Below, piece after piece: positions 6,117 to 8,031 of a stretch of 8,031 bases of DNA. Under the pieces are notes generated by a model. That model ran no database searches and was not told where the DNA came from. It saw only the letters and a list, made by a program, of their open reading frames with translations. Source of the DNA: Firmicutes bacterium UBA994 (lineage in GTDB: Bacteria > Bacillota > UBA994); assembly GCA_002292025.1 (NCBI GenBank), contig DBBC01000029.1, forward strand, positions 1 through 8,031. The letters are read 5' to 3'. The position numbers and the translations under genes are program-made. Every line of letters starts with the position of its first letter. The first letter of the stretch is position 1.

Positions 6117-7145
6117 CTACCTCACCACAAAGCGAATTATCTGCAAGGCCTCGTCAATATCCTGCTCATCCACGTTTAGATGTGTGACAAACCTAACTAT
6201 GTCCGGTCCCATGTAGAGCATCTTAACGCCTGCCGTTTCTAGGCGCTCCTGCAAAACGGGGCCGGTAACTCCGAGTGGCCGCGTATTGGCTTTCACAATG
6301 TTTGTCTGGACTGAATCAATGTCAAGTTCGAACCCAAGCTGAGATAGCCCTAAAGCCAATTTTTTGGCGTGGCGATGATCGTCAGCTAGCCTGTCAACAT
6401 TATTGGTTAGAGCATAAAGTCCCGCCGCGGCGATAATCCCCGCTTGACGCATGCCGCCGCCGAGCATCTTGCGCACCTTACGGGCACGGGTGATAAATTC
6501 GCCGTCGCCGACCAGCACCGAACCCACAGGTGCGCCGAGCCCTTTGGACAGACAAAGGCTGATGGAGTGACAGGGTGAGCCGAGGTCACCCACTGGTCGC
6601 CCTAAGGCCGCCGCTGCGTTAAAAAGACGCGCGCCGTCTAAGTGCAGCGGTACATTGTACTCATCAGCCACCTGTCTTAGCGTTCGTGTCTGCTCCACGC
6701 TGATTACCGTTCCGCCGGCGCGGTTGTGCGTGTTTTCGATACAGATAAGCCCGGTAGGCGGGCAATGGATGTCATCTTCACGTATGTTGGCGCGGACGTC
6801 GGACGGCGACAGCGCGCCCTGCTCGCCCTGTATGCACCGCGGGATTAACCCACCCAAAGCGGACATACCACCTACTTCGTACATAAAGATGTGTGACTGT
6901 GCCTCGAGTATAACCTCATCGCCGCGCCGGCAGTGCGTCAAAAGCGCAATTAGGTTACCCTGAGTTCCGCTCGGCACAAACAGACCGCTCTCTTTGCCGA
7001 GCAGGCGTGCTGCCTTTTCCTCAAGGGCATTTACGGTCGGGTCTTCGCCGTAGACATCATCGCCCACCTCCGCGAGCTGCATCGCTTCCCGCATACGGAC
7101 ACAAGGCGCGGTTAAAGTGTCACTGCGCAGGTCTATCCTCTTCAC
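6117..7145 (-). CDS. ltaE: Low-specificity L-threonine aldolase
   Basis: A 342-residue PLP enzyme (fold type I, beta-eliminating lyase/aromatic aminotransferase-like family) that cleaves L-threonine or L-allo-threonine to glycine and acetaldehyde. The N-terminal IDLRSDT (4-10) and VGDDVYGEDPTVN (27-39) are family hallmarks. His85 in QSHIF is the residue expected to stack on the cofactor. LHLDGARLFNA (168-177) supplies Asp170 and Arg173, and SLCLSKGLGAPVGS (196-209) carries Lys201, the Schiff-base lysine. The start is GTG at 7145, required because the conserved IDLRSDT begins three codons later; AGGGTG just upstream overlaps the thioredoxin stop codon. Length is normal and nothing is missing. 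It lies 9 bases after the thioredoxin gene and 30 bases before mnmA. The stereo-preference (L or L-allo) cannot be judged from sequence. Confidence 0.94.
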   Translation of the reverse strand: MKRIDLRSDTLTAPCVRMREAMQLAEVGDDVYGEDPTVNALEEKAARLLGKESGLFVPSGTQGNLIALLTHCRRGDEVILEAQSHIFMYEVGGMSALGGLIPRCIQGEQGALSPSDVRANIREDDIHCPPTGLICIENTHNRAGGTVISVEQTRTLRQVADEYNVPLHLDGARLFNAAAALGRPVGDLGSPCHSISLCLSKGLGAPVGSVLVGDGEFITRARKVRKMLGGGMRQAGIIAAAGLYALTNNVDRLADDHRHAKKLALGLSQLGFELDIDSVQTNIVKANTRPLGVTGPVLQERLETAGVKMLYMGPDIVRFVTHLNVDEQDIDEALQIIRFVVR

Positions 7146-7154
7146 GTGCGCACC

Positions 7155-7481
7155 CTATAGATACGGCGTAAGCCTACTTAAAATCTGCGGCTTGGACATT
7201 AAACCAACTAAACGCGTGGCTTCTTTCCCATGCTTAAAAAGGATAAGTGTGGGCAAACTCATAATTTCAAGTTCCATAGCCAAAGACATGTTTTCGTCTG
7301 AGTTAACCTTCACGACCTTGAGTTTGCCTTTCTGCTCGGTGGCCAACTGCTCCAGAATCGGCGCTAGCATACGGCAAGGATTGCACCACGCCGCCCAAAC
7401 GTCGACCAAAACTGGTTGTGTGGACTGCAGTACTTCGGTTTTGAAGGTGGTTTGAGTTGCGATCACGACACTGCTAGCCAT
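7155..7481 (-). CDS. trxA: Thioredoxin with CNPC active site
   Basis: A 108-residue single-domain thioredoxin, the usual length, with no signal peptide, so cytoplasmic. VLVDVWAAWCNPCRMLAP (24-41) holds the redox pair Cys33 and Cys36 and the buried Asp27. The cis-proline loop is MSLPTLILFKHG (74-85, Pro77). The active site is WCNPC instead of the canonical WCGPC, which in known thioredoxin-fold proteins changes the reduction potential or partner choice; the direction cannot be predicted here. The ATG at 7481 is served by AAGGAG located in the last codons of the upstream RseC-family gene, whose stop is three bases away, so the two are probably translationally coupled. No thioredoxin reductase gene is in the window. 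The gene symbol is by family; paralogue numbering is unknown. Confidence 0.93.
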   Translation of the reverse strand: MASSVVIATQTTFKTEVLQSTQPVLVDVWAAWCNPCRMLAPILEQLATEQKGKLKVVKVNSDENMSLAMELEIMSLPTLILFKHGKEATRLVGLMSKPQILSRLTPYL

Positions 7482-7484
7482 AAA

Positions 7485-7925
7485 TTATCTACTCTCCTTA
7501 TAGTCATATTGTTTAGCAATACTTACTATGGCAAGATTATACCCCGTTTGCCGACGAATGTAAGGATCAACCACAAACTTAAGTGCCAAAAAGGAACCCA
7601 TAAGTCCCAGAAGACCTAAGAACAAGGCCTTAGTTTCGCCTAAGCCAACCCACATACCTATGCCGACACCTGCGAACAGCATAAGAACGGGTACTATGTA
7701 CATCAAGAACGCTGCTTTTAGCACCTTAGTATCGCTGAGCTCTATATTCACACAATCCCCTACTTCGGCCTGCGCGTAGTTTTCGGCCACAACGGAAACT
7801 TCCTTTGCTTCATGCGCTATGGCACACTTTTGCCGACAAGCCGCGCAGGCAGGATGCTGTTGTACTTTGACTGTAGCCGTGTTCCCGTGCACCGCAGTAA
7901 CCTCGCCGACCTGACGCAAGCGCAA
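7485..7925 (-). CDS. RseC/MucC-family membrane protein (SoxR reducing system RseC-like)
   Basis: A 146-residue protein matching the RseC/MucC layout. A small beta-rich N-terminal part (residues 5-65) contains a cysteine cluster in HPACAACRQKC (Cys27, 30, 34). Two hydrophobic helices follow (about 70-91 and 98-119) with a short loop between, then a charged C-terminus. In Proteobacteria RseC is linked to sigma-E control and to the SoxR-reducing Rsx complex; in Bacillota the role is not established, and a membrane redox role is inferred from the cysteines. It is the first visible gene of the RseC-Trx-LtaE-MnmA series and lies three bases before the thioredoxin gene. The start is TTG: GGAGG at 7930-7934 is 4 bases before the TTG at 7925 and 10 bases before an in-frame TTG at 7919, so either could be used. 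Confidence 0.85.
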   Translation of the reverse strand: MRLRQVGEVTAVHGNTATVKVQQHPACAACRQKCAIAHEAKEVSVVAENYAQAEVGDCVNIELSDTKVLKAAFLMYIVPVLMLFAGVGIGMWVGLGETKALFLGLLGLMGSFLALKFVVDPYIRRQTGYNLAIVSIAKQYDYKESR

Positions 7926-7929
7926 CCCC

Positions 7930-7934
7930 CCTCC
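7930..7934 (-). promoter_or_regulatory. Ribosome binding site of the RseC-family gene
   Basis: GGAGG on the minus strand, followed by a run of G and then two in-frame TTG codons at 7925 and 7919. No ATG or GTG lies at suitable spacing, so a TTG start is the only sensible reading. Which of the two is used is not decided by spacing. Confidence 0.65.
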
Positions 7935-7956
7935 GAGTCAATTGTACAACAGCTGA

Positions 7957-7962
7957 ATTATA
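7957..7962 (-). promoter_or_regulatory. Candidate -10 box upstream of the RseC-family gene
   Basis: A perfect TATAAT on the minus strand, about 31 bases before the TTG at 7925. The hexamers at 16-18 bases upstream do not resemble TTGACA, and that stretch is occupied by the dispersed repeat, so the promoter is only tentative. A palindromic TTGTACAA (7942-7949) lies between it and the ribosome binding site, roughly at the expected transcription start, and could be an operator. Confidence 0.35.
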
Positions 7963-7975
7963 GTTGCTATGTGTA

Positions 7976-8005
7976 TCTTCGTGCCCATTAGTGTCTTAGT
8001 GGATT
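7976..8005. repeat. Second copy of the dispersed CACTAAG-type repeat
   Basis: Read on the minus strand, it runs ATCCACTAAG, then ACACTAA, T, GGGCAC, GAAG. This lines up with the plus-strand repeat at 2108-2136 with one base missing, one base extra and one substitution. Three units ending in TTAGTG, TTAGTG and TTCGTG are visible on the plus strand. It sits in the gap upstream of the RseC-family gene, next to an A-rich tract on the minus strand that runs to the window edge. Confidence 0.68.
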
Positions 8006-8031
8006 ATTCCTCTTTTGTTTTTTGTCTTTTG

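Noticed and set aside
1..8031. Novel defence, mobile or biosynthetic system
   Set aside because: All nine genes belong to recognisable housekeeping or redox families in a tight same-strand arrangement; there is no transposase, integrase, phage gene or toxin-antitoxin pair.

Overview
The window is about 8 kb of a Bacillota (Firmicutes) chromosome, most likely from a clostridial or Peptococcaceae-like lineage of moderate G+C. The main evidence is the order alaS - ireB (UPF0297/YrzL) - ruvX (YqgF) - DUF1292 (YrzB), a characteristic Bacillota cluster, and a T-box leader in front of alaS. No genus can be named from the sequence alone. All nine genes lie on the minus strand and are tightly packed, so transcription runs from the right edge (8031) to the left edge (1). 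Gene order below follows transcription.

Upstream block (about 7925 to 4935): an RseC-type membrane redox protein, a thioredoxin with an unusual CNPC active site, a low-specificity L-threonine aldolase (ltaE) and the tRNA 2-thiouridylase mnmA. Gaps between them are 3, 9 and 30 bases, which suggests one transcript. A candidate -10 box and one copy of a dispersed short repeat lie in front of the first gene.

Regulatory junction (about 5035 to 4767): a near-consensus sigma-A promoter (TTGACA, 17-base spacer, TATACT) lies inside the 3' coding end of mnmA. It is followed by an alanine T-box leader with an AGAGAG box, a candidate GCC specifier, stem III, a canonical TGGTACC T-box bulge in an antiterminator, and a competing intrinsic terminator. 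The mnmA reading frame stays open through the promoter and the first part of stem I and stops inside the stem I distal hairpin.

Downstream block (4766 to 1): alaS, then a 120-135 base intergenic region containing a three-unit 9-base tandem repeat that includes the alaS stop codon. Then come ireB, a ferredoxin-domain aldo/keto reductase (which interrupts the usual ireB-ruvX adjacency), ruvX and a partial DUF1292 gene running off the left edge. The three genes ireB-AKR-ruvX overlap or nearly abut (a 1-base overlap and a 1-base gap), so they are probably translationally coupled.

The genes are mostly housekeeping: alanyl-tRNA charging, tRNA wobble thiolation, thiol redox, Ser/Thr-kinase signalling (IreB) and nucleic-acid maintenance (RuvX). 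I see no evidence for a new defence or mobile system. The most interesting points are the promoter and riboswitch written over the mnmA 3' end, and the dispersed repeat shared by the alaS 3' end and the right edge.
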